DNA of 64,000 nucleotides, taken from the NCBI GenBank assembly GCA_002101235.1, contig LWTL01000119.1, positions 1 through 64,000 of the forward strand, read 5' to 3'. The notes under the pieces are model-generated. The model saw only the letters and a program-made list of their open reading frames with translations, made no database searches and was not told where the DNA came from. The first letter of the stretch is position 1; each line of letters starts with the position of its first letter. Below are positions 36,464 through 47,107 of the stretch, piece by piece. The position numbers and the translations under genes are program-made. Source of the DNA: Cycloclasticus sp. symbiont of Bathymodiolus heckerae. Its GTDB lineage: Bacteria; Pseudomonadota; Gammaproteobacteria; Methylococcales; Cycloclasticaceae.

Positions 36464-38503
36464 TTAAGCTGCTATTCCCGAGTGTCTCAGTAACGCATCA
36501 ATGTTTGGCTCACGACCTCTAAAGGCCGTAAATAAAGCAAGCGCATCATCACTACCGCCTTTTTCTAAAATGTTATTCAAGAACGAACGCCCCGTTTCCT
36601 CATCAAACACGCCCTTTTCCTCAAACAATGAAAACGCGTCACTCGATAACACCTCCGCCCATTTGTAACTATAATAACCTGCGGCATAACCACCCGCAAA
36701 AATATGAGAAAAACTATTAGGGAAACGATTAAACGCAGGCGTGTTAACAACGCTCACATCGTTTCTTACTTCTTCTAAAATGTCATAAATTTGCGTGGCT
36801 TTTGCTGCGTCATATTCCAAATGCACTCGAAAATCAAATATTGAAAATTCAATTTGGCGAACCATTTGCATCGCTGATTGAAAATTCTTTGCTGCCAACA
36901 TTTTTTCAAACATTTCAGCTGGTAGCTGTTCGCCGGTTTGATAATGCCCCGAAATTAGTGCCATTACTTCCGGTTGCCAGCACCAGTTTTCCATAAATTG
37001 GCTCGGCAGTTCAACGGCATCCCATTCCACACCATGAATGCCTGAAACACTTAAATAATCAACCTTCGTTAACATGTGGTGCAAGCCATGGCCAAATTCA
37101 TGGAACAATGTTTCCACTTCACCATGCGTTAATAGTGATGGGTCGTCACCTATTGGCGGCGTAAAGTTACATGTTAGGTAGGCGACTGGCGACTGAACAC
37201 CTTCGACCTTTTTAAATCGGGTCACGCATTCATCCATCCATGCACCGCCTCTTTTGTGCGGGCGCGCATACAAATCAATATAAAAACGGCCTCGTTGCAT
37301 ACCCTCTTTGTCTGTAATAACAAAAAACTGCACGTCTTTATGCCACTTATCTACATCGGTAGATTCAACAATTTTAATTCCATAGAGCTTTTCTACGACT
37401 GTAAACATCCCTGTTAACACGCGGTTAGCTGGGAAGTAAGGCTTAACTTCTTCTTGTGAAAACTGATAACGCGCTTCACGTAATTTTTCAGAAAAGTACG
37501 CCACGTCCCACGATTCAATATCACCCACATGACCTTGTTCTTTAGCAAACTTAACCAACGCTGCAAAGTCTTCCTTTGCCATAGATAACGACCTTTCCGC
37601 CAACTGGTTTAAAAAGTCCAATACGTCTACAGGCTGTTTCGCCATTTTGGTTGCTAACGATAGATCTGCATAACTTTCAAAACCTAACAGTTGCGCTTTC
37701 TCATGACGCAAACCAACAATTTTAGACATTGTTTCTGTGTTGTCCCAGTCGCTGCTACCATCACTTTGCTCAGAGGCTCGGGTAACAAATGCTCGATGAA
37801 GCTCATAACGCAAATCGCGATTCCCCGCATACGTCATGACCGCCATATAACAAGGAAATTCCAACGTTAGCAGCCAACCTTCTTTATTTTTTTGCTCTGC
37901 TGTCTGCTTTAGCAAATCCATGGTCGATTCTGGCAAGCCTTTTAGCTCACTTTCATCCGTAACTGACTTGCTCCACGCATTCGTGGCATCCATTATATTT
38001 TCTTCAAACTGGTTGGTTAACGTCGATAATTGCTGCGATATTTCCATATAGCGCTGCTTCTTGTCTTCTGCTAATGCAACGCCAGAAAGCTCAAAATCAC
38101 GCAGAGAGTTATCTATAATTTTTTTCTGCGCTGTATCGAGTTTTTTATACTCATCGCCTTCTTTAATAGATAAGTAGGCCAAATAGAGCACCTTATTTTG
38201 GCCAATCTCAGTTGAATATTCACTGAGCTTGGGCAAGCAATTCGAATATGCTTCACGCCACTCATCATTATTCATTACTGAATTAAGGTGACCAATGGGC
38301 GACCAAACGCGGCTCAAGTAATCGTCGATTAGCTCCATTGGATACACCAGGTTATTCCAACTGTATGATGCTCCCTTTTCTAGCAAACTGGCTATTTTTT
38401 TCTTATTAGCAACAAGAATCTCATCAATGGCTGGCTCAATATCTGCAGCCTTCAACATACTAAAATTCGGCAACTCGAAGTCTTCTAACAAAGGGTTTTT
38501 CAT
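36464..38503 (-). CDS. prlC: Oligopeptidase A (M3 metallopeptidase)
   Basis: A 679-residue zinc metallopeptidase of family M3 (E. coli OpdA/PrlC 680) that degrades signal peptides and oligopeptides in the cytoplasm. The zinc motif HEFGH lies near residue 470 in ETLFHEFGHGLHHML, with the third-ligand Glu in HGVEWDAVELPSQF. An inverted repeat GCGTTC/GAACGC (38512-38530) sits just upstream of the start. Confidence 0.96.
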   Translation of the reverse strand: MKNPLLEDFELPNFSMLKAADIEPAIDEILVANKKKIASLLEKGASYSWNNLVYPMELIDDYLSRVWSPIGHLNSVMNNDEWREAYSNCLPKLSEYSTEIGQNKVLYLAYLSIKEGDEYKKLDTAQKKIIDNSLRDFELSGVALAEDKKQRYMEISQQLSTLTNQFEENIMDATNAWSKSVTDESELKGLPESTMDLLKQTAEQKNKEGWLLTLEFPCYMAVMTYAGNRDLRYELHRAFVTRASEQSDGSSDWDNTETMSKIVGLRHEKAQLLGFESYADLSLATKMAKQPVDVLDFLNQLAERSLSMAKEDFAALVKFAKEQGHVGDIESWDVAYFSEKLREARYQFSQEEVKPYFPANRVLTGMFTVVEKLYGIKIVESTDVDKWHKDVQFFVITDKEGMQRGRFYIDLYARPHKRGGAWMDECVTRFKKVEGVQSPVAYLTCNFTPPIGDDPSLLTHGEVETLFHEFGHGLHHMLTKVDYLSVSGIHGVEWDAVELPSQFMENWCWQPEVMALISGHYQTGEQLPAEMFEKMLAAKNFQSAMQMVRQIEFSIFDFRVHLEYDAAKATQIYDILEEVRNDVSVVNTPAFNRFPNSFSHIFAGGYAAGYYSYKWAEVLSSDAFSLFEEKGVFDEETGRSFLNNILEKGGSDDALALFTAFRGREPNIDALLRHSGIAA

Positions 38504-38602
38504 GCTCTAGCGTTCCGTAAAAGAACGCCATCTTCGCATGCTTTTTACACGCTTCCAAGTATCAAGACCACTAAGCCATAAGAATTAAGTAACCCACGCC
38601 CA

Positions 38603-39106
38603 TTAGGGATTAATTAACTGTTGTTGCGCCGCCAACCAATTTTCTAACGCTTTTTGCTTAACAATACCTAAATGACGAACTTCTCTATTATCTTGATCAA
38701 AGAAGTGCGTTACCGGTAACTCTCCGCGCCAGCGTTTATGAACATCAGCATAAATACGTTCGGGGAATTGCTCTGCAAAGACCCATGTTTTCTGAAGCGA
38801 CAAACCTGTCCGCTCAAGCATTCCTTTAACTTCAGATTCATCTAAGAATGGATCCGTTGCGACAACAACAAGCGGTACGTCTGGGTATTTCCCCTGTAGC
38901 TTTGCAAACATCGCTAGCTCTTTCATACAATAACTGCAACTCTCTGACCAAAATATCAACACAAACGGCTGATTGCTGTATTCCTGTTTAAGTTCTGCAA
39001 ATGAGCCTTTTACAAACGGCCGAATTTCAATAGTGTTTGCTTTTGAAACAACGCTTATAAACAAAAATACCGCCAATAGAATTAGTTTAAATGGGCCCAT
39101 TTTCAT
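38603..39106 (-). CDS. TlpA-like periplasmic thioredoxin
   Basis: A 167-residue thioredoxin-fold protein with an N-terminal signal peptide (about 3-23) and the active site CSYC in FWSESCSYCMKEL. The CxxC and TlpA/ResA-like layout suggest a periplasmic disulfide reductant or metallochaperone. The start overlaps the stop of the Asp-box protein by 4 nt (ATGA), so the two are translationally coupled. A reducing role toward its Cys-rich neighbour is inferred. Confidence 0.87.
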   Translation of the reverse strand: MKMGPFKLILLAVFLFISVVSKANTIEIRPFVKGSFAELKQEYSNQPFVLIFWSESCSYCMKELAMFAKLQGKYPDVPLVVVATDPFLDESEVKGMLERTGLSLQKTWVFAEQFPERIYADVHKRWRGELPVTHFFDQDNREVRHLGIVKQKALENWLAAQQQLINP

Positions 39107-40338
39107 AGGCCTTTCGTCATCAACCGTTGATTTAAACCATCACTTTCTGTCCAAGCTGCAAAAAAACCATTCTTTGTTTTCACTATCCGTGGGTGGCTCG
39201 CTCTTGCTCCCTTCGTTGACAACAATTTAGCAACCGACCAATGCTCGCCACCATCTTTAGACTCCGCATAGAAATTGCCCAAACCGACCTCGCCCATCAT
39301 GTCCCAAACCGCGATAACACGACCATCTTCATGCGCGGCAATGTCTGAATGTATTGCTGATTCATCACCTAATGTCTTTATATCAGACCAACTTTTACCG
39401 CTGTCATTAGAATATAAATAGTGAACACCAAGATGTTTCGGATGAGCCGTTCCAACAGTCGCGTGTAGACGCTTCACACCCAATACTGTTTGAAAATCGA
39501 GCCCACCACCAATATGTGGGCAACCATCGAACATCCAGTTAAACGAACCTACATGGTTTAAATATTGCCATTGCTGCTGTTCATTCACCACCCCAATAGA
39601 TAAATCAGAAGGATTTTTGTCCCTGTACAGTACGTACGCACTCGACCCATCCGTAACAACTTTGTTCCAACAACACGAGCAAGAATGACCATCCAGTGTT
39701 AAGTTTTTATCCCAACTTAAACCGCCATCACTCGACCGAGAATAACGCACACCTTGCTGCTTTTTAAAGCCCTCCGCTTTTCGGCTATCCAGCCAAACCG
39801 CATGCACAAATTTGTCATCTACAGCCATATCAATAAAACCGTGAGAACCTCCATTCCAGTCGGGCGGCGCTGAAGCAGGCAGCCAGCTCTGGCCACCATC
39901 AACCGATCTCGCGGCAAGCATAGGGCCAGAATTAAAACGCGTTTTAGGGTCAAATTTGGTCCAAGTAACAACAACGATCTCTCCTTGAGCAACAATCTGC
40001 GCATCATTACCTCGAGTAGCTCGAACCGGGAGACTATCTTTTTTTAAGACCTGACTATCAACAGACCAACTCGCTCCGCCATCATCTGAGTAACGATACC
40101 AAAGCGATTTTTTATCCGCTTTTTGTCGACCAGCCAAAAGGTGAATTCGCCCTTTGTTAACCACCATATCCAAACTGAAAACACCTTCTATTTGGGGTCT
40201 CTTCATTTTCTTATGCGGCTTACCGCCAGATGTTTTATGAACGCTTTTAACCGGCTTATGCCCCGGCTGTTCAGCCAAGGTAGTTACCGAAAAAGACATC
40301 GTTAATAGAAAGGTAACCGCTACTATTATTTTTCTCAT
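39103..40338 (-). CDS. Secreted Asp-box (BNR) propeller protein with CSCC motif
   Basis: A 411-residue secreted protein with a signal peptide (about 1-22), a basic His/Lys-rich linker (about 23-48), then a beta-propeller with five Asp boxes (YSDDGGASW, SVDGGQSW, SSDGGLSW, SNDSGKSW, SKDGGEHW). It is annotated as sialidase-like, but I see no F/YRIP arginine motif needed for sialidase activity. An unusual CSCC cluster (DGHSCSCCWN) near the middle could bind a metal or take part in redox exchange. It lies between a TonB receptor and a TlpA-like gene. Confidence 0.8.
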   Translation of the reverse strand: MRKIIVAVTFLLTMSFSVTTLAEQPGHKPVKSVHKTSGGKPHKKMKRPQIEGVFSLDMVVNKGRIHLLAGRQKADKKSLWYRYSDDGGASWSVDSQVLKKDSLPVRATRGNDAQIVAQGEIVVVTWTKFDPKTRFNSGPMLAARSVDGGQSWLPASAPPDWNGGSHGFIDMAVDDKFVHAVWLDSRKAEGFKKQQGVRYSRSSDGGLSWDKNLTLDGHSCSCCWNKVVTDGSSAYVLYRDKNPSDLSIGVVNEQQQWQYLNHVGSFNWMFDGCPHIGGGLDFQTVLGVKRLHATVGTAHPKHLGVHYLYSNDSGKSWSDIKTLGDESAIHSDIAAHEDGRVIAVWDMMGEVGLGNFYAESKDGGEHWSVAKLLSTKGARASHPRIVKTKNGFFAAWTESDGLNQRLMTKGL

Positions 40339-40373
40339 TTTTACGCTCGCGCTAAATAATCATTAAATACAGA

Positions 40374-40405
40374 AAAAGCCCGCCTACTCATTAGGCGAGC
40401 TTTCT
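40374..40405 (-). terminator. Terminator between the TonB receptor and the Asp-box gene
   Basis: AAAGC-CGCCTA and TAGGCG-GCTTT form an almost perfect stem (one C/A mismatch) around a short loop, with T-rich flanks. Read on the minus strand it would limit read-through from the receptor into the Asp-box/TlpA genes, so these may be expressed at a lower level or from their own promoter. Confidence 0.8.
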
Positions 40406-40428
40406 TGTTACTGAATCCCTTAACTAAC

Positions 40429-42753
40429 TTATATATCTAAGCTGATGCTTGTGAAATAAGTTCTTTGTGGGTAAGGGTGGTAGTCGTAGTAATCTTCGTT
40501 TAACACGTTGTCGATACCCGCTGAAAACTTCAACATCATGTCATTCTTTAACGGAATTTTGTATTGCGCCTTAAGATTAACTAATAAGTACTCATCCGAC
40601 GCGCCATAAACGCCTGTCACATTATCGCTATTGTCTTCATTAGTAAACTGTGGCCCACGATAGTTGATGCTTAGGTTAGCATCCAGTTTTGGCGTTACAT
40701 GGTACGTTGCATCCGCATTAACCTTCCAACGAGATGTACGAACCCAACGCTTACCCACTAGCTCAGGGCGGTTATCATTCTCTTTAATGATTTTATCCAA
40801 CCATGTTGCGTTAAAGCCTAGGTCTAACGGTAAATCTAAAACACTTGCTTGCTTATATGAAAACTGCGTTCCATATGTGCGTGTTTTACCAATACTTAGC
40901 AATGTTTTTACATCAATGCCGCCAATAGTTTGCTCAGTGTTCATAATTTCATCACGAATCTCGTTATAGAAAAAGCTTAGACCCAACTCACCGTTCAAAA
41001 TACCGTATGTGAACGTTAAATCATGGAAGTTACCGTTCTCAGGTCCTAGGTCTGGGTCCGGAATGCTTTCACTTAGCCCTGTTGAAGAACTTTCATAAAG
41101 CTCCTGTACAAGTGCAAAGCGATACGCTCTAGAGAATGAGTAGCGCGCACTGTAAAGACCTGGCTCCCAAGCTAAAGAAAATTTCGGTGAAAAACGCGTT
41201 TGCTCACGGTCATCAAATTGGCGATTATATGCTCCAAATCCCCCTTTAATATCATGTCCGCCTTCTGCTTTCCAATTATCTAAGCGTCCACCAATTAACA
41301 CACTCCAGTCAGGCATAAATAAATAATCAACCTGGGCAAAAACACTGTGCATAACTGTTTTACCGCCAGAATCCTGCTTTAATGAAGTCTCTTCTTCGCT
41401 TCCAATATCACTAGACTTATAAGTAATTGTATTTAGCGACGCTTGGTTAAATTGATACCCACCCATAAAACTTAAGTTTTTATTACCAAAAAGATTTTGT
41501 GTCGCCAACTTTAAATCATAAGTTGCCCACCACACCTTCTTATCTGTAATTTCACCTGAGTTATCATCATTAATATCCAATGAGCTATAAGTTGGTTTAA
41601 TGCTCTTATCTTTATAACCATCAAAGTAGCTAGCTGACGTATCAATACTCCAGTTATCATTCAGCTGCCCCGACAAATTCAGCCCGTAAGATAACGTTTC
41701 ACGCTCACTTTCACTCGGGGCATAGCGACTGGATCCATAACTTCTTTTTGTTGGCTGGAACTCAGACCCATCTTGACTGGCATAAGTTGTACCATCACCC
41801 CAATAAGGCGAACCATCTGCTTGTTTCAAATAATTACGCTCGTCAAGGTCGCCTTTGCCAGTGTCACGCTGAAATTCTTCATAAGCAATATTAAAGACCG
41901 CTCTTAAATCTTTATTTAAGTCATAACCAACTTTAAATGAATACAAATCACTAGTCGTTTCTTCAATGCCTGAATCCCCAGTAACAATACGCGGCGTGCC
42001 AGAAGTATCTACTGTATGAACCCCACCAGTTACTGCCGTTACAGGGTCGCCTGACGTACCAATTGGATTAAACTTTTGAGAATCCCACTGCTGCGGCTGC
42101 CCTTCATTTTCTAGATGGTTATAAAAACCATAAAACGTGAAGTCACCATAACGATCCCCTGCTGAAATAAACTCTTTATTTCCCCAAAGATTTTCTGATC
42201 TTCCAAGGCGATCTGAACTCTGCATCATGGCCATCGCTTCCATATGCATTTCAAAGTCATCCGGCAAGCGTGTTTTAACATCAATAACACTGCCAAAAGA
42301 ACTACCTGAGTGCTCAGCTGAGAAAGGGCCGTATGAAATATTGACCGATTCAACAGAGTCAGGCGAAATAAGGCCCCAACGAGGTGCCCCGTTCCATTTT
42401 GTTTGCGTTAAATTACTCAGCGGAATACCATCTTGAATAAGCATACTATGCGCTGTTTGCATATTAGTAGAGCCACGCGTAGAAACAATACCATTGGTAT
42501 CACCAATAAAGCGCCGTCTTACTTGAATACCGGGAGCACCTCTAACAATATCATCGGCCGTTGGCGCATTAATTTTTGCAATGTCTTCTCTATCAAGGCT
42601 AAATTGTGGTGTTGCAACGGTTGTCTTAGGGAAAAGCTTATGTGATGTCGTAATAACCATCTCATCCCCTTTATAAGTATCCACTGGCTCCTCTGCCATG
42701 GCTGGTAAAGCAGTAGCAGCTCCCGCTAAAAATAAAATTTGTTTCAAATTCAC
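40429..42753 (-). CDS. TonB-dependent outer-membrane receptor
   Basis: A 774-residue receptor with a signal peptide (about 1-20), a TonB-box-like DEMVITTSH (about 30-38), a plug domain (about 45-160; DDIVRGAPGIQVRR, STRGSTNMQTAHSMLIQDGIPL) and a 22-strand-type barrel ending in a C-terminal aromatic strand (YFTSISLDI). The substrate is not evident; siderophore, copper or another small chelate are all possible. I saw no Fur box or cobalamin riboswitch upstream. It starts at a GTG with AGAGGG about nine bases upstream. Confidence 0.92.
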   Translation of the reverse strand: MNLKQILFLAGAATALPAMAEEPVDTYKGDEMVITTSHKLFPKTTVATPQFSLDREDIAKINAPTADDIVRGAPGIQVRRRFIGDTNGIVSTRGSTNMQTAHSMLIQDGIPLSNLTQTKWNGAPRWGLISPDSVESVNISYGPFSAEHSGSSFGSVIDVKTRLPDDFEMHMEAMAMMQSSDRLGRSENLWGNKEFISAGDRYGDFTFYGFYNHLENEGQPQQWDSQKFNPIGTSGDPVTAVTGGVHTVDTSGTPRIVTGDSGIEETTSDLYSFKVGYDLNKDLRAVFNIAYEEFQRDTGKGDLDERNYLKQADGSPYWGDGTTYASQDGSEFQPTKRSYGSSRYAPSESERETLSYGLNLSGQLNDNWSIDTSASYFDGYKDKSIKPTYSSLDINDDNSGEITDKKVWWATYDLKLATQNLFGNKNLSFMGGYQFNQASLNTITYKSSDIGSEEETSLKQDSGGKTVMHSVFAQVDYLFMPDWSVLIGGRLDNWKAEGGHDIKGGFGAYNRQFDDREQTRFSPKFSLAWEPGLYSARYSFSRAYRFALVQELYESSSTGLSESIPDPDLGPENGNFHDLTFTYGILNGELGLSFFYNEIRDEIMNTEQTIGGIDVKTLLSIGKTRTYGTQFSYKQASVLDLPLDLGFNATWLDKIIKENDNRPELVGKRWVRTSRWKVNADATYHVTPKLDANLSINYRGPQFTNEDNSDNVTGVYGASDEYLLVNLKAQYKIPLKNDMMLKFSAGIDNVLNEDYYDYHPYPQRTYFTSISLDI

Positions 42754-43048
42754 CCTATTAATCCCTCTTAATAATTATGCAAAAAAGCAATGATTTGTTG
42801 CGAAAAGGGGACTATAGCAAAACAAACAGAGGTTAAGAATGTGGCAAATTGTCGCAGCTATAAGGGAGTAATAGGCGCTATGATATTCGGCTGAAACTTA
42901 TAGATAACGGCATTGAAACATAATAACTATTAAATTTTGCGCCCAAAATCCCCGCTAGAGATGTAAGGAAAAAGCTGTAAAAGTCTTCTGATTTTGAAGA
43001 AACGTCATCCTCACCAGCCTAATTATCTGTGTTAACGAGGTGCTTTTT
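42754..43048 (-). promoter_or_regulatory. Intergenic region with extended -10 promoter for the TonB receptor
   Basis: A 295-base stretch without a gene. On the minus strand TGCTATAGT (42819-42811) is an extended -10 element about 60 bases before the receptor GTG, with a poor -35. The half near 43000 has only a small stem (TCTTC/GAAGA) that might weakly end the upstream transcript. No Fur box, CRP site or riboswitch core was recognised. Confidence 0.45.
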
Positions 43049-43987
43049 TTATAAAAACCAAGTGTTAAATAACCAAAGAGCAACCACTCCTGTAGTAAAA
43101 AATAAAAACAACGATCCATACGATTTATACTGAAAACTCTTAGTTAATTCAGCCTCATCTTTAGTCGAAATCAAAAAGGGCTTCCGGCTACCCGTTGGTT
43201 TCTCAATCATATTTTCTATGTGCTTATCACCCTGTTCCATAGCAACCTGACTCAGCTGCTCCTTGGCGATTAACACGGCCTTCTCCCACTCAGACGAATC
43301 TATATTGCCATCCTTATTTTCATCAAACCGATTTAATAAAACCTGAGGGTTATTTTTCCACGCACTTAATATCGCTGCTAAAGATTCGTTCTCAGGCGGC
43401 AAAGCCGTCTCTCTAAACGACTTAAAGTCGCCCAAAACGTACAGCAAATCATCTTCATGGATACGCTTTTCGCTATAGCGGTAACGCTTACCAATAGCGA
43501 ACGCACTTGAAGAAAATCCTCGTGGCCCTGCGCTAGGAAATGCTGTACTTCCATACCATGTGTCGGATACCGAATACACAACCTCTGCATCATCGGGATC
43601 TACAATTGCTTTACCTGTTCTGCCGTGTAAGACAAAAATACCATCACTGACACCAGATTCATAAATATGCCAACTAGTCCGGCTACGCCCGCGAACATAA
43701 TGCGACTGCTTTTCCTCAACTTTGTATTGATACCAAACACAAGGAAGCTTTGTCAGCGGTGCAATAATTGGTTCACCGGGTAACATTTTCGCAATACCTT
43801 CGAACTCATTATACCCCTGCGCAGCTGAACGTATTAAGGACGTGGGCATGTCCTGCATAATCCGATAACGCCACAAAAAACGAAAGTAAAAGTACAAACT
43901 TGCTATTGAAGCAAGACAAGCACCGACAAAATACAGCCAAAACTCGTCCTCTGGCAGGTTCTGTACGGCATACACCAATTCATTCAT
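43049..43987 (-). CDS. GIDE-domain membrane protein with an EF-hand
   Basis: A 312-residue protein with membrane segments near the N-terminus (about 15-38) and C-terminus (about 290-311). The middle resembles the GIDE domain (CVWYQYKVEEK, a FVLHGRTGKAIVDPDDAEV segment) found in bacterial relatives of eukaryotic MUL1-type ubiquitin ligases, but without a RING finger. Residues 222-233 form a textbook EF-hand loop with D-x-N-x-D-G-x-I-x-x-x-E spacing, so calcium binding is likely. It overlaps lemA by 1 nt, and LemA-GIDE pairs are common. Function is unknown. Confidence 0.8.
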   Translation of the reverse strand: MNELVYAVQNLPEDEFWLYFVGACLASIASLYFYFRFLWRYRIMQDMPTSLIRSAAQGYNEFEGIAKMLPGEPIIAPLTKLPCVWYQYKVEEKQSHYVRGRSRTSWHIYESGVSDGIFVLHGRTGKAIVDPDDAEVVYSVSDTWYGSTAFPSAGPRGFSSSAFAIGKRYRYSEKRIHEDDLLYVLGDFKSFRETALPPENESLAAILSAWKNNPQVLLNRFDENKDGNIDSSEWEKAVLIAKEQLSQVAMEQGDKHIENMIEKPTGSRKPFLISTKDEAELTKSFQYKSYGSLFLFFTTGVVALWLFNTWFL

Positions 43988-44559
43988 TATTCAAATAAGC
44001 TTTTAACACTCACATCGGCAATTTCGGACTCTTCAAATTCCAACAAATCAAACCCTTTAAAGTTGAAAAACTTGGCGATAAGAACATCGGGGAATTGCTC
44101 TATACGGACATTGTTTAGGTTAACGCTTTCATTATAAAACTCGCGCCTATCAACGATATGATTTTCAAGCTGACTAATGCGTTTTTGCAATTCCTTAAAC
44201 GAGTCATTCGCTTTTAGGTCGGGGTATGCTTCTGCCACAGCAAATAAGTTCATTAGTCCTTGGCGCATTTTCGTTTCTGCTTGGCCTACACCTGCAATAT
44301 CGCCTTTACCTAACGCGCTAGAAACACCTGAACGCGCCAACATAACTTTTTCAAGCGTTTCTTGCTCGTGCTTCATATATTGTTTACACGTCTCAACCAG
44401 CTTAGGCAGTTCATCATGGCGTTGTTTCAGCAACACATCAATGTTCGACCATGCTTTCGACACGCTATGCTTCAAACTAACAAGACTGTTATAAAGCGCT
44501 ACGCCATAGCCCGCTAAAACAACTATCACTGCCAACGTGATAAATCCTGATACACTCAT
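43987..44559 (-). CDS. lemA: LemA family protein
   Basis: A 190-residue LemA protein: an N-terminal membrane segment (about 5-25) and a long helical domain with the family motif YNSLVSLKHSVSKAWSNIDV, then the conserved AYPDLKAN stretch. LemA proteins are membrane-anchored and often encoded with GIDE-type or TPM-domain partners. Their role is not settled. It overlaps the downstream GIDE/EF-hand gene by 1 nt. Confidence 0.93.
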   Translation of the reverse strand: MSVSGFITLAVIVVLAGYGVALYNSLVSLKHSVSKAWSNIDVLLKQRHDELPKLVETCKQYMKHEQETLEKVMLARSGVSSALGKGDIAGVGQAETKMRQGLMNLFAVAEAYPDLKANDSFKELQKRISQLENHIVDRREFYNESVNLNNVRIEQFPDVLIAKFFNFKGFDLLEFEESEIADVSVKSLFE

Positions 44560-44612
44560 GCTTTTCTCCCTTTAAACAAATACTCGCTAGAGTATAGAAC
44601 AGGAACTCTTTC

Positions 44613-45149
44613 ATGCACGTTAAATCTTTTGGTTCTAAGATGCCGGTCACTCATCAATCCACATTTGTACACGAAATGGCCGTCGTTATTGGCGATGTAG
44701 AACTAGGCGAAGACGTTTCAATTTGGCCATTCGCTGCTGTCCGCGGCGATATACACAGCATTAAAATTGGCGCACGGTCTAATGTACAAGACGGTAGCGT
44801 TTTACACGTTACCCACGCCAGTGACTTCAACCCCGGCGGTTACCCGCTAACTATTGGCACGGATGTCACTGTTGGCCACAATGTCACGTTGCACGGCTGC
44901 ACTATTGGCAACCATTGCTTAATTGGCATGGGGGCAATTGTTATGGACGGAGTTGTTATAAATGATGGCGTGATGGTGGGTGCTGGAAGCCTTGTCCCAC
45001 CCGGGAAAATTCTGGAAAGCGGTTACCTGTATGTCGGCTCACCGGTTAAAAAAGCACGGCTTATTAACGATAAAGAAGCAAAATTTTTAAGCTATTCACC
45101 TAAAAATTATGTTCGTTTAAAAAATCAATATCTAGCAGAAAACAACTAG
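44613..45149 (+). CDS. Gamma-carbonic anhydrase family protein
   Basis: A 178-residue left-handed beta-helix (hexapeptide) protein of the YrdA/PaaY/gamma-carbonic anhydrase family. The three zinc-ligand histidines are visible at about 68 (HVTHAS), 89 (TVGHN) and 94 (TLHGC). Many members bind metal without carbonic anhydrase activity, so CO2 hydration is not certain. AGGA about eight bases upstream supports the ATG at 44613. Its 3' end overlaps aroE by 4 nt, convergently. Confidence 0.92.
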   Translation: MHVKSFGSKMPVTHQSTFVHEMAVVIGDVELGEDVSIWPFAAVRGDIHSIKIGARSNVQDGSVLHVTHASDFNPGGYPLTIGTDVTVGHNVTLHGCTIGNHCLIGMGAIVMDGVVINDGVMVGAGSLVPPGKILESGYLYVGSPVKKARLINDKEAKFLSYSPKNYVRLKNQYLAENN

Positions 45150-45958
45150 CCTCGTAAACCTGCTCTTATAAGAGATGTATCAGGCATAACACCACGCCAT
45201 AGTTTAAATGCATGCGCCGCTTGTTCCACCAACATCCCCAAACCATCTGTTGATAATGCTGCGCCTTGTTCCTCGCCCCAGCGTACAAACGCCGTTGGCT
45301 CTTGACTATAAGCCAAGTCATAACAAACCCCTTTTTCTGCCAATAAGCCCTTAGCTAAAGGGGGTAACTCGCCGGTTAAACTAGCCGATGTAGCATTAAT
45401 GATCACGTCAAACTGCTGCCCCGCCAAATCTTCATAACTTGATGAGTGAATATAGCCGATAGGTGCGAATAACTCTTTCATCACCTGCGCCTTTGAAACG
45501 GTTCTATTAGCCAGCCAGAGTATTGATGGGTTAGCTTCGAGCAATGGTCCTAAAATGCCGCGTGCCGCGCCGCCTGCGCCTAACACTAATAACCGTTTGC
45601 CTTCCAAGCTCAAGCCAAGGTTATCGCATAGGTCACTTAATAAGCCGACACCGTCCGTGTTATCCCCCAACAAAGATCCATCATTCATCTTTTTAATGGT
45701 GTTAACCGCCCCACTAAATTGAGCACGCTCGGTCAGTTGATCCACTATTTCAAACGCCAGTTCTTTTAAAGGAACCGTACAATTCAAGCCCTTACCATTA
45801 GTTTGGAAAAAATCAGCAATGGCCTCATCAAAAGCCTCTGGCCGAACTTCAACCGCCTGATAATTCAATAACTGCTCTGTTTTCTCAGCAAACTGCTGGT
45901 GTATTAAAGGCGACTTACTGTGCCCAATGGGAAAGCCAAAAACTGCGTATTGATCCAT
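45146..45958 (-). CDS. aroE: AroE, shikimate dehydrogenase
   Basis: AroE reduces 3-dehydroshikimate with NADPH in aromatic amino-acid synthesis. The 270-residue product has the substrate-binding FGFPIGHSKSP, the catalytic Lys in NCTVPLKE, the NADP-binding GAGGAARGI and the AXR-like ANRTVSKAQ motif that confers NADPH preference. It follows hemB after 2 nt. Confidence 0.97.
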   Translation of the reverse strand: MDQYAVFGFPIGHSKSPLIHQQFAEKTEQLLNYQAVEVRPEAFDEAIADFFQTNGKGLNCTVPLKELAFEIVDQLTERAQFSGAVNTIKKMNDGSLLGDNTDGVGLLSDLCDNLGLSLEGKRLLVLGAGGAARGILGPLLEANPSILWLANRTVSKAQVMKELFAPIGYIHSSSYEDLAGQQFDVIINATSASLTGELPPLAKGLLAEKGVCYDLAYSQEPTAFVRWGEEQGAALSTDGLGMLVEQAAHAFKLWRGVMPDTSLIRAGLRG

Positions 45959-45960
45959 TT

Positions 45961-46992
<1,032 letters not shown>

Positions 46993-47107
46993 CTATAATG
47001 ATTTGTTGCTTTTTTACGACTAAACCGTAAAGCGACTCTAATTTTGATTTGCACGACTATACTCTATTTTATAGCGCCTATTACATACAGCCATTCGGTA
47101 AACACCT

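Noticed and set aside
38512-38530. GCGTTC/GAACGC inverted repeat as a terminator before opdA
   Set aside because: No T-run follows on either strand; it is too short to call more than a small hairpin.
39103-40338. True sialidase (neuraminidase)
   Set aside because: Asp boxes are present but no F/YRIP arginine motif is seen, and the protein is coupled to a thioredoxin rather than to sialic-acid genes.
42754-43048. Cobalamin riboswitch or Fur box upstream of the TonB receptor
   Set aside because: No B12-box core, no GATAATGATAATCATTATC-like repeat; the GCCAC seen there is isolated.
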